From Bradyrhizobium frederickii (GTDB taxonomy: Bacteria > Pseudomonadota > Alphaproteobacteria > Rhizobiales > Xanthobacteraceae): a stretch of DNA of 46,957 nt. The position numbers were made by a program, and so were the translations under genes. A model generated the notes under the pieces. The model made no database searches, was not told where the DNA came from, and saw only the letters and a program-made list of their open reading frames with translations. The stretch spans positions 1-46,957 of the forward strand of contig NZ_SPQS01000038.1 of the NCBI RefSeq assembly GCF_004570865.1, in the 5' to 3' direction. The stretch's first letter is position 1, and each line of letters opens with the position of its first letter. This document shows positions 16,683 through 26,174 of the stretch, one piece after another.

Positions 16683-19184
16683 TCAGTACAGCCCGCCGGT
16701 GCCGGGCCGCATGAAGAAGCCGGAATCAGGCTGCTGCTGCTGCGAGGCCGGCATGCGCCCGTCGGCGTCGGCGACGCCGATGACCGAATAATTGTCCGGC
16801 GGCGCCGTGCCCGGCTTGAAGGCTTCGAGGATGGTGCCGCCGGTCTCGCCGGGACCGGCGCGCATGCCGGTCTTGGAGGCGACGCGGACGAGCTTGATGC
16901 CGGCCGGCACCTTGAACGGAACCGCGGGCTTGTCGGCGAGCGCGAGCTTGAGGAAATCGCGCGCGATGGGAGCCGCCAGATGGCCGCCGGTTGCGGCATT
17001 TCCTTTGCCGAGCGGACGCGGCTTGTCGTAGCCCATATAGATGGCGACGGCGATGTCGGGCGAGAAGCCGACGAACCAGGCGTCCTTGGCCTCGTTGGTG
17101 GTGCCGGTCTTGCCGGCGACCGGCTTGCCGACCTCCTTGACCACGGTCGCGGTACCGGCCTGGACCACGCCCTCCATCAGCTCGGTGATCTGGTAGGCGG
17201 TCATGGAATCCAGCACCTGCTCGCGGCGGTCGATCAGCTGCGGCTCGGCCTGGTTCTTCCAGCCGCCCGGCGCGTCGCAGCCGCGGCATTCGCGTTGGTC
17301 GTGCTTGAAGATGGTGCGGCCGTAACGGTCCTGGATACGGTCGATCAGCGTCGGCTTCACGCGGCGGCCGCCATTGGCGAGCATCGAGTATGCCGTGACC
17401 ATGCGCATCGCCGTCGTTTCGCCGGCGCCGAGCGCATAGGAAAGATAGTTCGGCAGCTCGTCATAGACGCCGAAACGGCGGGCATATTCGCCGATCAGCG
17501 GCATGCCGATGTCCTGCGCAAGGCGCACCGTCACCGTGTTGAGGGATTGCCGCAACGCGTTGCGCAGCGTCACCGGTCCCTGGAATTTGCCCGAGGAGAA
17601 GTTTTCCGGCCGCCATACGCCGGCGCCCTGCCCCTGATCGATTTCGATGGGAGCATCGAGCACGACGGTCGAGGGCGTATAGCCGTTGTCGAGCGCAGCC
17701 GAATACACGATCGGCTTGAACGAGGAACCCGGCTGCCGATAGGCCTGCGTGGCGCGGTTGAACTGGCTCTGGTCGAACGAGAAGCCGCCGACCATTGCGA
17801 GCACGCGGCCGGTCCAGGGATCCATCGCCACCATCGCGCCGGACACTTCGGGGATCTGGCGCAGGCGGTACTGGCCCTCGACCGGCTGGCCGTCCTTGTA
17901 GAGCGGATCGGCGTAGATCACGTCGCCCGGCTGCAGCACCTGCGATACTGCCGTCGGCGTCTTGCCCTTGGTTCCGCCTTGCGCGGCTCGCGCCCATTTG
18001 ACGCCGTCGACCGTGATGATGCCGGTCTCGCGCTGCTTGCTGACGGCGCCGCCAAGCTCGCGGCTCGGCTGGAAGCCGATGCGCGCCGACTGGTCGCTGG
18101 TTTCCAGCACGACCGCCATGCGCCACGGCGAGATGTCGGAGAGCGACTTGATCTCGGCGAGCTTGACGCCCCAGTCCCCCGAGACGTCGAGCTTGCTCAT
18201 GGCACCACGATAGCCCTGCTGCTCGTCATAGTTCACGAGGCCGGTGACCATCGCCTTGCGGGCCATGACCTGGATCTTCGGATTCAGCGTGGTGCGGACC
18301 GACAGGCCGCCTTCATACAGCTTCTTCTCGCCGTAGCGCTCGAAGATGTCTCGGCGAACTTCCTCGGCGAAATATTCGCCGGCGAAAGTGTGGGCGCCGT
18401 TGGAGCGGCTGGTGACGGCGAGCGGCTCCTTGCGCGCCTTGTCGGCGTCGGCCTGCTTGATCCAGCCGTTCTCGAGCAGACGGTCGACGACATAGTTGCG
18501 GCGCTCGATGGCGCGGTCACGGTTGCGGACGGGATGCAGGGTCGCCGGCATCTTCGGCAGCGCCGCCAGATAGGACGCTTCCGCCACGGTCAGCTCGTTC
18601 ACCGACTTGTCGAAATAGACCAGCGACGCGGCCGCGATGCCGTAGGCACCGAGACCGAGATAGATCTCGTTCAGATACAGCTCGAGGATCTTGTCCTTCG
18701 AATAGGTCTTCTCGATCCGCATCGCCAGCAAGGCTTCCTTGATCTTGCGGGCGAACGAGACCTCGTTGGTCAGAAGGAAGTTCTTGGCGACCTGCTGGGT
18801 GATGGTGGAGGCGCCCTGCGGACGGCGGTTCGAGCCGTAGTTCTGGATGTAGACTAGGCCCGCGCGCGCCATGCCGGTGTAGTCGATGCCGCCATGCTCG
18901 TAGAAATTCTTGTCCTCGGCCGCGAGGAACGCGTTGATCACGAGCTTGGGCACCGCCTGGATCGGCAGATAGAGGCGCCGCTCCTTGGCGTATTCGCCGA
19001 CCAGCGAGCCGTCGACCGCGTGCACGCGGGTCATCACCGGCGGCTCGTAATCCTGAAGCTGAGAATAGTCAGGCAAGTCCTTGGAGAAATGCCAGATCAA
19101 GCCTGCCACGGCCCCGACACCGACAAGGAACACCACTGTTCCCGCGGCGAACAGGAAGCCCATGAACCGCACCAGCAAGCGCAT
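16683..19184 (-). CDS. mrcA: Penicillin-binding protein 1A
   Basis: A bifunctional peptidoglycan synthase of 833 residues. One N-terminal membrane helix (about 8-32) is followed by a glycosyltransferase family 51 domain with AAEDKNFYEHGGID (catalytic Glu), GASTITQQVAKNFLL and KILELYLNEIYLG. An OB-like insert comes next (MSKLDVSGDWGVKLAEI), then a transpeptidase domain with SSFK (S487 nucleophile, K490), SLN in NALRQSLNTVTV, and KTGTTNEAKDAWFVG. It polymerises glycan strands and crosslinks them in the periplasm. It sits between the AmiC amidase and prfB on the same strand, a common alphaproteobacterial arrangement. The C-terminus is Gln-rich (SQQQQPDSGFFMRPG). Confidence 0.95.
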   Translation of the reverse strand: MRLLVRFMGFLFAAGTVVFLVGVGAVAGLIWHFSKDLPDYSQLQDYEPPVMTRVHAVDGSLVGEYAKERRLYLPIQAVPKLVINAFLAAEDKNFYEHGGIDYTGMARAGLVYIQNYGSNRRPQGASTITQQVAKNFLLTNEVSFARKIKEALLAMRIEKTYSKDKILELYLNEIYLGLGAYGIAAASLVYFDKSVNELTVAEASYLAALPKMPATLHPVRNRDRAIERRNYVVDRLLENGWIKQADADKARKEPLAVTSRSNGAHTFAGEYFAEEVRRDIFERYGEKKLYEGGLSVRTTLNPKIQVMARKAMVTGLVNYDEQQGYRGAMSKLDVSGDWGVKLAEIKSLSDISPWRMAVVLETSDQSARIGFQPSRELGGAVSKQRETGIITVDGVKWARAAQGGTKGKTPTAVSQVLQPGDVIYADPLYKDGQPVEGQYRLRQIPEVSGAMVAMDPWTGRVLAMVGGFSFDQSQFNRATQAYRQPGSSFKPIVYSAALDNGYTPSTVVLDAPIEIDQGQGAGVWRPENFSSGKFQGPVTLRNALRQSLNTVTVRLAQDIGMPLIGEYARRFGVYDELPNYLSYALGAGETTAMRMVTAYSMLANGGRRVKPTLIDRIQDRYGRTIFKHDQRECRGCDAPGGWKNQAEPQLIDRREQVLDSMTAYQITELMEGVVQAGTATVVKEVGKPVAGKTGTTNEAKDAWFVGFSPDIAVAIYMGYDKPRPLGKGNAATGGHLAAPIARDFLKLALADKPAVPFKVPAGIKLVRVASKTGMRAGPGETGGTILEAFKPGTAPPDNYSVIGVADADGRMPASQQQQPDSGFFMRPGTGGLY

Positions 19185-19438
19185 TATCTGTTTATCCGTT
19201 CAAAGTCTGGATCAGCCCAGTATCGACCCCTTGGCACCCCAAACTGGCACCAACCTCACGTCGCGAATTCGCCGGCTACACAATACCATCAAGTGCCGGA
19301 CTTAAGACGCTTGCCGAGCGGGATTCTCGCCGATTCCGGAACCCCCTGCGGCGTTTTTTATAAAGCGCCCGCTGTGGCCAAACTAGGGCCTTTGCGAGGG
19401 GGCGGAAAACCCCTTTCAGTTCGAAGATCCCCGGGTCG

Positions 19439-20734
19439 TCAGTTTGACGATCCCGCCGTGGCCATCCGTTTGGTCAAGAACCCGTCGATCGCCTGCGCCA
19501 TCGAGCCCACGGCACGGGACCGCCAGCCCTCGGAGACCAGATGCTCGAGGTCGCCCTTGTTGGAGACGTACCCGATCTCGACCAGCACCGACGGCACGTC
19601 GGGCGCCTTCAGGACCCGGAAGCCGGCCGACTTCAGGGGATGCTTGTGCATCCGCACCGTCGACTTCATTTCACCCATCAAGAGGCGGGCGAAACGGTTT
19701 GAAAAAGTGCGGGTTTCTCGCTGCGTGAGGTCGATCAGGATGTCGGCGACGTCGGTCGGCTCCTCGGCGAGGTTGAAGCCGGCGATCGCATCGGCCCGGT
19801 TTTCCGCATCCGCCAGCCGCTGGGCCTCGGCGTCGGACGCCTTGTCGGACAGCGTATAGATGGTCGCGCCCTGCGCATCGCCCTCGGCCCGCGGCAGCGC
19901 ATCGGCATGGATCGAGACGAACAACGCCGCCTTGTGATTGCGGGCGATCTTGGTCCGGTCATTGAGGGGAATGAAGGTGTCGTCGTCCCGCGTCATGACC
20001 ACACGGTACTTGCCGGCCTTCTCCAGTTTGTCGCGGAGCGCCAACCCGAAGGCCAACACCAGGTTCTTTTCGCTCTCGCCGCTCGACTGCGTGCCATTGT
20101 CGATGCCGCCATGGCCGGGATCGATCACGACCACCGGGCGGCCGTCGGCCTTCTGCTGCGCCGTTTCCGGGGCTGTGGTCGCGGGGGCCGTTGCAGGCTG
20201 CGCCTCGGCGATCGTGGGCCGCAGCTCGGGGCGGTTTTCTGGCGCGAGCGCCTGCACGAAGGCGGCACGGTCGGCCTCCTCGAGCTCCAGCACAAGCCGG
20301 GCCGGCTGGCCGTTGGCCGCCTCGACCACGTAGGACTTGGCGATCTTGGCCGGTCCCGTCAGGTCGAACACGATTCGCGAGCCGCCGGGCATGACGAGCC
20401 CATAGCGGAAGGCCTTGACCAGTCCGCGCCCCGCGGCCCCCGTGCCGGCAGGCAGCTGAAAATTGACCTGGGGCACGTCGACGACGACCCGGTACGGGTC
20501 AGCCAGCGTGACGGCGCGGAAGGTCACGGCCTGGTTGATGTCGAGAATGAAGCGGGTCTGCTTGCCGTCACCGGCCAGCCGCGCGGCCGAGGCGATTGGA
20601 AAATTCGCCGCCGCAACAGCGGGTTGTGGCTGGCTTTCCGCCGCCCGCAGGCGCGAGGAATCAGCCCATGGCAACACTGCAGCGCACAACAGTGCGCATC
20701 CCAGCAAAACCCGTTGATTTGTGCGGCTCGCCAC
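19439..20734 (-). CDS. amiC: N-acetylmuramoyl-L-alanine amidase (AmiC-like)
   Basis: A 431-residue exported amidase. Residues 1-31 form a signal peptide. An AMIN domain (about 45-150, FILDINQAVTFRAVTL) that binds cell-wall septal sites is followed by an Ala/Pro/Thr linker and an Amidase_3 domain. Zinc and catalytic residues are visible: H208 in DPGHGG, Glu in SSGESEKN, His in FVSIHADA and Glu in SVLVEIGYVSN. It removes peptides from glycan during daughter-cell separation. A helix that may block the site (SDAEAQRLADAENRADAIAG) is present, as in EnvC/NlpD-activated amidases. It lies upstream of mrcA on the same strand and is divergent from rne. Confidence 0.93.
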   Translation of the reverse strand: MASRTNQRVLLGCALLCAAVLPWADSSRLRAAESQPQPAVAAANFPIASAARLAGDGKQTRFILDINQAVTFRAVTLADPYRVVVDVPQVNFQLPAGTGAAGRGLVKAFRYGLVMPGGSRIVFDLTGPAKIAKSYVVEAANGQPARLVLELEEADRAAFVQALAPENRPELRPTIAEAQPATAPATTAPETAQQKADGRPVVVIDPGHGGIDNGTQSSGESEKNLVLAFGLALRDKLEKAGKYRVVMTRDDDTFIPLNDRTKIARNHKAALFVSIHADALPRAEGDAQGATIYTLSDKASDAEAQRLADAENRADAIAGFNLAEEPTDVADILIDLTQRETRTFSNRFARLLMGEMKSTVRMHKHPLKSAGFRVLKAPDVPSVLVEIGYVSNKGDLEHLVSEGWRSRAVGSMAQAIDGFLTKRMATAGSSN

Positions 20735-21440
20735 CGATTCCGTGCCTCCGAGCAGCCCCTTTTAACGCAATAGAACCACAGGGTTAATCGGTCCCTAATG
20801 ACGGAAGTGCGAAACTCTTCGACTGTGACCGCCGTGCGACGCTCCCTTGCACGGATGGCTCATTCCTCGTATGTACGGAATGCTGACGGCCGATATTTTC
20901 GGTTGCGTCGCATTCAGCCTCCCGGTGCAGCGCCGGAACTCTCAAGGTTTGGGAATTCCAGCGTTTTCCGTTTCCCTCTTAGGCCAGCGCGGTGCGCGGC
21001 AGCGGGTGGAACGGGTCAAGCGTCGGCGGCGGAACGGTCCCGGATTACCACTCACGTTGCCGGGACGGTTCTGACAGCGACGTAACCCAATACCCGGTCC
21101 CTTGATCCCAAGGGAGCGGTTCGTGATCCCCAAGGCGAGCGCGCTCGCGCCATGCCTGGCCAGCAGCAACTGATTGAAGGGCGGCCTCGCCGCCCAATGT
21201 TTCATACGGGCCGACGCTTGATGCGCCAGACTGTGCCGACGAATTCTGAAGGACCATTCGCGACGCTGCGGAGTGAAAATCCCGCGCGCCGCAATGGTCC
21301 TGAAGCTTCCGGTCCGGCAAGGCGCGAGAGACGGCGTTTCGGCCTTCCCCTCACCCCCGAATCAGGTGGACCGTCGCGTCACCCGGCGGCGCGATACGCG
21401 CCCACGGTGAATCGCGCCCGCCGCCGCCAAGAGTTAAGAC
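20735..21440 (+). promoter_or_regulatory. Long structured leader of rne
   Basis: A 706-bp gap divergent between amiC and rne with no credible gene. Its rne-proximal half carries four clear inverted repeats: 21032-21043 with 21060-21071 (11 paired positions, one mismatch); 21098-21103 with 21110-21115; GGGCGG/CCGCCC at 21179-21195; and AGGACCATT/AATGGTCCT at 21250-21258 with 21293-21301. In E. coli, RNase E cuts hairpins in its own long 5' UTR to limit its synthesis; the same logic is inferred here. The amiC promoter must lie at the left side. Confidence 0.55.
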
Positions 21441-24400
21441 ATGCCCAACAAGATGTTGATCGACGCCACCCACCCGGAAGAGACCCGGGTCGTCGTGGTC
21501 CGCGGCAATCGCGTCGAAGAGTTTGATTTCGAGACTGCGCAACGCAAGCAACTGCGCGGGAATATCTACCTCGCCAAGGTCACAAGGGTCGAACCCTCGC
21601 TCCAGGCCGCCTTCGTCGAATATGGCGGCAACCGTCACGGCTTCCTCGCCTTCAGCGAAATCCATCCCGACTATTACCAAATCCCGGTCGCCGACCGGCA
21701 GGCGCTGATCGAGGCCGAGGAACAGGCCCATCGCGAGGCCGAAGAGGAGAGCGAGAACCGCTCGCACGGGCGCCGCCGTTCGCGCCACCGCAATGCCCGC
21801 CGCCGCGGTCATGGCGAGCGCGTGCGCAGCGACGTCGTCGAGGGCCTCGACGCCGGTGCCGATCCCGCCGCCCAGCCGATCGAGGGCGGGGCGCAGCCGG
21901 AGCATGGCGAGGATGCCCTGCACGAGGGCGAGCATCTGCATGCCGGTGCCGAGCATCACGGCGAGCACGAAAGCCACGACCACGACCATAACGGACATGA
22001 TCATGGCGAGCACGATCACGACGATCGTCATGCCCATCATGACGAGCACGCCCACGATCACGACCATGGTCACGATCACGATCATCAGCACGACCATCAC
22101 GACCACGATCATGCCGCCGAGACGCCCGCGCCTGTCGCGGCCGTCGGCGCCGAGCCCGTGGTCGCGACCGGGACTGTTGCCGAGCCGCTGGAGGCAGCTC
22201 CCTCCGAAGCGCATGCCGAGGCCCTCGCCGAAGCCGTGACCGCTGCCGCTGAGCCGGCCGACGCCGTGTACGGCGAGAGCACCGAGGCGCCCCATGCCGA
22301 AGCCGGGGACGCAGGCGAAGACGACGAAGACGAGGATGAGGACGAGGACGGCGAGGAAGCCGAAGAGGAAGTCGTCGAATCCGTCGGCGGCGACGACGTG
22401 CTGGAGGAAGTGCCGGAGCGTACGTTCCGCCCGCGCCGCCAGTACAAGATCCAGGAAGTCATCAAGCGCCGCCAGGTGATGCTGGTCCAGGTCGTCAAGG
22501 AAGAGCGTGGCAACAAGGGCGCTGCGCTGACGACCTATCTGTCGCTCGCCGGCCGCTATGCCGTGTTGATGCCGAACACCGCGCGCGGCGGCGGCATCAG
22601 CCGCAAGATCACGAGCGCCCAGGACCGTTCCCGCCTGAAGGAAGTGGTGCAGGATCTCGACGTGCCCGAGGGCATGGGAATCATCCTGCGCACAGCCGGC
22701 GCCGCCCGAACCAAGCCCGAGATCAAGCGCGACTTCGAATATCTGATCCGGATGTGGGAGACGGTGCGCGACCTCACGCTGAAGTCGCAGGCCCCGACCC
22801 TCGTCTACGAGGAAGGCTCGCTGATCAAGCGCTCGCTGCGCGACCTCTACAACAAGGAGATCGACGAGATTCAGGTGGCCGGCGAGTCCGGCTACCGTGA
22901 AGCGCGCGACTTCATGAAGATGTTGATGCCCGCCAATGTCAGCGCGGTGAAGCAATATCGCGACGGCCAGCCGTTGTTCTCGCGCATGGGCGTCGAGAGC
23001 CAGCTCGACGCGATGTTCTCGCCGACCGTGCAGCTGCGCTCCGGCGGCTACATCGTGATCAATCAGACCGAGGCGCTGGTCTCGATCGACGTCAACTCCG
23101 GCCGATCGACGCGCGAGCACCACATCGAGGACACCGCGCTGAAGACCAACCTGGAGGCGGCCGAAGAGGTCGCCCGCCAGCTTCGCCTGCGCGACCTCGC
23201 CGGCCTGATCGTCATCGACTTCATCGACATGGACGAGAAGCGCAACAACCGTGCGGTCGAGCGCAAGCTGTCCGACTGCCTCAGGCAGGATCGCGCGCGC
23301 ATCCAGGTCGGACGCATCTCGCATTTCGGCCTGCTCGAAATGTCGCGCCAGCGCATCCGTGCCAGCGTGCTCGAGAGCTCGACCGATCCGTGCCCGCATT
23401 GTGGCGGCACCGGCCATGTCCGCTCGGTGTCCTCGGTGGCGCTCCAGCTGCTGCGCGGTCTCGAAGAAATCCTGATGAAGGGCGCGACCCATAATCTCGT
23501 GGTCCGCACCCGCACCGACGTCGCGCTCTATGTGCTCAACCACAAGCGCGGCCACCTCCGCGACCTCGAGAACGGCTTCAAGGTGACGCTGTCGGTGATT
23601 GCCGATCAGTCCGTCAGCGGACCTCAGGCTTACGTGATCGACCGCGGCGAGCAGGTGCATACGCTGGAAGCCGCCAAGGCGCTGCTTGTGGCGCAGGCGG
23701 CTGCGAGCCCGCCGCCGCTGCCCGAAGAGCCCTACGACGATGAGGAAGTCTTCGACATCGAGACCGAATCCGAGATCGAAACCGAGGAGACCGAAGGTCT
23801 CGCCGAGGAGCAGGCGTCCGGCGAAGCCGCGTCCGACCAGGACGGCCAGCGCCGCAAGCGCCGCCGTCGCCGCCGCGGCCGCGGTGGCCCGCGCGACGGC
23901 GAGTTGCGCGAGGATAGCCCCCCCACTCTTCCCGAGGCGGCCGTCGCGGCCGGCGAAGGCGAGGACGATGCCGAATCCGAGCAGGACGGCGAGGAAGGCG
24001 AGGAACAAGCAGCCCGTGGTGAGCAGCAGGGCAGCGGCGAGCGCCGGCGCCGGCGCGGTCGCCGCGGCGGGCGCCGCCGTCGCGGTGGCGGCGAGGAAGG
24101 TCTCGCCGGCTCGATCAGCGACGAACTCGGCACCAATCAGCCATCGGAAGCTGCCGACGCGGTCGCCGATTTCGACGGCTTCGGCAATGAGGCTGCGCCC
24201 TCGATTGCGCAAGCCGAGCACAGCACTGAACCGCAAGCCTTGCAGCCGGAACCGCGCGCCGAGGTGCAGACCGAGGTGTCCGCCCAGCCCGAGCCCGTTG
24301 CCGCGGAGGAAGAGCCCGTCGACGACAAGGCCGCACGGCGCCGCTCCACCGTGCGCGAAAAGGTGAGCTTCCTGTCGAGCAGCCCGAGCGAGCCGGCAAC

Positions 24401-24536
24401 GCCGGTCGTGCAGGCGGCCGAGCCGGTCACGCCGCCCGCCCCGGCAGCCGAACCCGCGCCGCAACCGGCAAGCGAGACGCCCGCCGCCCCGCGCCGCGCC
24501 GGCTGGTGGTCCCGCCGTTTCGGCGGCGGCGAATAA
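21441..24536 (+). CDS. rne: Ribonuclease E with His/Asp-rich insertion in the S1 domain
   Basis: A 1031-residue endoribonuclease, scaffold of the RNA degradosome. The S1 domain starts IYLAKVTRVEPSLQAAFVEYGGNRHGF, then is interrupted from about residue 90 to 333 before resuming at QVVKEERGNKGAALTTYLSLAGRY. The insertion contains a basic RRR-rich segment, a His/Asp tract (about 160-226, 28 His) and an acidic tract. The DNase I-like site has D550 (SIDVNSG) and D593 (VIDFIDMD), and the zinc link is C651-P-H-C654. Relative to E. coli these sites shift by 247 residues, all due to the insertion. The C-terminal half has Arg-rich blocks and ends PRRAGWWSRRFGGGE, resembling the Caulobacter GWW peptide that binds PNPase. 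A strong terminator follows. Confidence 0.95.
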   Translation: MPNKMLIDATHPEETRVVVVRGNRVEEFDFETAQRKQLRGNIYLAKVTRVEPSLQAAFVEYGGNRHGFLAFSEIHPDYYQIPVADRQALIEAEEQAHREAEEESENRSHGRRRSRHRNARRRGHGERVRSDVVEGLDAGADPAAQPIEGGAQPEHGEDALHEGEHLHAGAEHHGEHESHDHDHNGHDHGEHDHDDRHAHHDEHAHDHDHGHDHDHQHDHHDHDHAAETPAPVAAVGAEPVVATGTVAEPLEAAPSEAHAEALAEAVTAAAEPADAVYGESTEAPHAEAGDAGEDDEDEDEDEDGEEAEEEVVESVGGDDVLEEVPERTFRPRRQYKIQEVIKRRQVMLVQVVKEERGNKGAALTTYLSLAGRYAVLMPNTARGGGISRKITSAQDRSRLKEVVQDLDVPEGMGIILRTAGAARTKPEIKRDFEYLIRMWETVRDLTLKSQAPTLVYEEGSLIKRSLRDLYNKEIDEIQVAGESGYREARDFMKMLMPANVSAVKQYRDGQPLFSRMGVESQLDAMFSPTVQLRSGGYIVINQTEALVSIDVNSGRSTREHHIEDTALKTNLEAAEEVARQLRLRDLAGLIVIDFIDMDEKRNNRAVERKLSDCLRQDRARIQVGRISHFGLLEMSRQRIRASVLESSTDPCPHCGGTGHVRSVSSVALQLLRGLEEILMKGATHNLVVRTRTDVALYVLNHKRGHLRDLENGFKVTLSVIADQSVSGPQAYVIDRGEQVHTLEAAKALLVAQAAASPPPLPEEPYDDEEVFDIETESEIETEETEGLAEEQASGEAASDQDGQRRKRRRRRRGRGGPRDGELREDSPPTLPEAAVAAGEGEDDAESEQDGEEGEEQAARGEQQGSGERRRRRGRRGGRRRRGGGEEGLAGSISDELGTNQPSEAADAVADFDGFGNEAAPSIAQAEHSTEPQALQPEPRAEVQTEVSAQPEPVAAEEEPVDDKAARRRSTVREKVSFLSSSPSEPATPVVQAAEPVTPPAPAAEPAPQPASETPAAPRRAGWWSRRFGGGE

Positions 24537-24554
24537 GGCCGAACATCCAAATGC

Positions 24555-24583
24555 AAAACGCCCGGCACCGGCCGGGCGTTTTT
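24555..24583 (+). terminator. Intrinsic terminator of rne
   Basis: A 12-nt arm AAAACGCCCGGC pairs with GCCGGGCGTTTT across the loop ACCG, followed by T residues. It starts 18 bp after the rne stop codon. Confidence 0.92.
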
Positions 24584-24640
24584 ATTTCGCCGTTGCGCCA
24601 ATGTGCTAAGCCGTTTTCGCAATCTGAAAGGGGACCGGCA

Positions 24641-26137
24641 TTGTCAGAGCTTTGCGATTCCAGCGCCGTCGAACTGCGCCGCCTGTTGGCCGCCCGGGCG
24701 ATCTCGCCCGTCGACTTGCTCGACGCCTGTCTGTCGCGCATCGCCGCGATCAACCCCGCCGTCAACGCCGTCGTGACGCTGGACGAGCCGGGCGCACGCG
24801 CCGCCGCCAAGGCGGCCGAAGCCGCCATGCTGCGCGGCGAGGATCGCGGTGCTCTGCACGGGCTTCCCGTTCTCATCAAGGACACCCAGGACACCGCCGG
24901 GATGCGCTCCACCTATGGCAGCCCGCTGCTGAAGGATAACGTCCCGGCTGCCGACCAGGGCTCGGTCGCGCGCCTGCGCGCCGCGGGCGCCATCATCTTC
25001 GGCAAGACCAACACGCCGGAATGGGCGGCGGGCGGCAACACCCGCAATCCCGTATTCGGCGCGACCGGCAATCCCTTCGATCCCATGCGCTCGGCGGCGG
25101 GCTCCTCCGGTGGCTCGGCGGTGGCGCTCGCCTGCGGCATGGCTCCGCTCGCCTCGGGCTCGGACACCGGCGGCTCCCTGCGCAATCCGGCAGGCTTCGC
25201 CGGCATCGTCGGCATGCGCCCGTCCTACGGCCTCGTGGCCAGCGAGAAGCGTGCGTTCGGCTGGTCCAATTTGTCGACCGACGGGCCGATGGCGCGCAAC
25301 GTCGCCGACACTGCGCTGATGCTGTCGGTGATGGCGAGCGATGACGCCCGCGATCCGCTCGCCTATACGCTGCCCGGCGAGCCCGTGCGCGCTTGCGCCG
25401 AGCGCTGGGCCGCTCCGCGCCCCGCAGAGCTTGGCAAGCTGCGCCTCGCCTTCACCGAGGATTTTGGCTTCGCCCCGACCGAGCAGGCGATCCGGCGCGT
25501 GTTCCGGGCGCGGGTGAAGAAGCTCGCGCCGCTGTTCGCGGAATCCCGCGAGGCGACGCCGGATTGCTCCGGGGCGGACGACGCCTTCGCCGTGTTGCGC
25601 GCCGGCCTGTTCCTGGCCATGCACGGCAAGAACTACAAAGAACGTCGCGAGATGCTCGGCCCCAATGTCCGCGCCAATGTCGAGGAAGGGCTCGGCTACA
25701 CGCTCGAGGACCATGCGCGGGCCACGGCGACTCAGACGCGGATCTATCGCGCCTATCAGAGCTTCTTCGAAAGCTGCGACGTGCTGATCAGCCCGACCAT
25801 TACGCTGAGCCCGCGGCCGTGGTCGGAGCCTCATCCGGCTGAGATCGACGGCGTGCCGACCCGGTCCTACTTCCACTGGCTCGCGCTGGCCTACGCCGTC
25901 ACGCTCCCCGGTCATCCCGCGATCAGCATTCCGCTCGGCCTCGATGAAGCCGGACTGCCGTTCGGCCTCCAGATCATCGGACCGCGCGGCGGCGACGCCA
26001 TCGTGCTCTCGGTCGCCGCGGGCATCGAGGCCGCGTTCGCAGGCGATGCGCAATTGTGCCGGCCCGTCCCGGATCTGGCGCGGCTTGCCGCGGCGCCGCC
26101 GCTGTCCGTTGCCCCCGGCTTCCTCACTTGGGAATAA
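24641..26137 (+). CDS. Amidase-signature family amidase
   Basis: A 498-residue enzyme. No ATG fits the N-terminus; TTG 24641 (MSELCDSSAVELRRLL) has AAAGGGG 7 nt upstream and is chosen. The amidase signature is complete: Lys K80 in LIKDTQ, the GSSGGSA motif carrying the cis-Ser, and nucleophile S179 in SDTGGSLRNPA. These Ser-cisSer-Lys hydrolases cut amide bonds in many small molecules, and nothing in the sequence fixes the substrate. GatA is unlikely because there is no GatB/GatC neighbour and the substrate loop differs. No signal peptide. The DadA-like oxidase follows 37 bp downstream in the same direction, so the two may act on one amine or amino-acid route. Confidence 0.9.
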   Translation: MSELCDSSAVELRRLLAARAISPVDLLDACLSRIAAINPAVNAVVTLDEPGARAAAKAAEAAMLRGEDRGALHGLPVLIKDTQDTAGMRSTYGSPLLKDNVPAADQGSVARLRAAGAIIFGKTNTPEWAAGGNTRNPVFGATGNPFDPMRSAAGSSGGSAVALACGMAPLASGSDTGGSLRNPAGFAGIVGMRPSYGLVASEKRAFGWSNLSTDGPMARNVADTALMLSVMASDDARDPLAYTLPGEPVRACAERWAAPRPAELGKLRLAFTEDFGFAPTEQAIRRVFRARVKKLAPLFAESREATPDCSGADDAFAVLRAGLFLAMHGKNYKERREMLGPNVRANVEEGLGYTLEDHARATATQTRIYRAYQSFFESCDVLISPTITLSPRPWSEPHPAEIDGVPTRSYFHWLALAYAVTLPGHPAISIPLGLDEAGLPFGLQIIGPRGGDAIVLSVAAGIEAAFAGDAQLCRPVPDLARLAAAPPLSVAPGFLTWE

Positions 26138-26174
26138 CTTGGGAACGCCCCGGTCCGACAGGAGAAGTCTTCCG

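Noticed and set aside
16629..18857. Long plus-strand frame opposite mrcA
   Set aside because: Antisense of a complete PBP1A; low complexity in Arg, Leu, Ala and Asp, with no start signal and no domain.
20798..21085. A 95-codon plus-strand frame in the rne leader
   Set aside because: No ribosome site, Arg/Ser/Ala-rich composition, and it overlaps inverted repeats that better fit an RNA leader.
21950..22110. Short repeats that look at first like a CRISPR array or a satellite
   Set aside because: The repetition comes from GAC/CAC/CAT codons of the His/Asp tract in rne; there are no equal-length repeats with unique spacers, and the reading frame is kept.
21351..24464. A 1037-codon minus-strand frame opposite rne
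   Set aside because: It mirrors the rne reading frame in GC-rich DNA, with Leu/Gly/Arg/His-rich composition and no recognisable domain; the plus strand encodes a complete RNase E.
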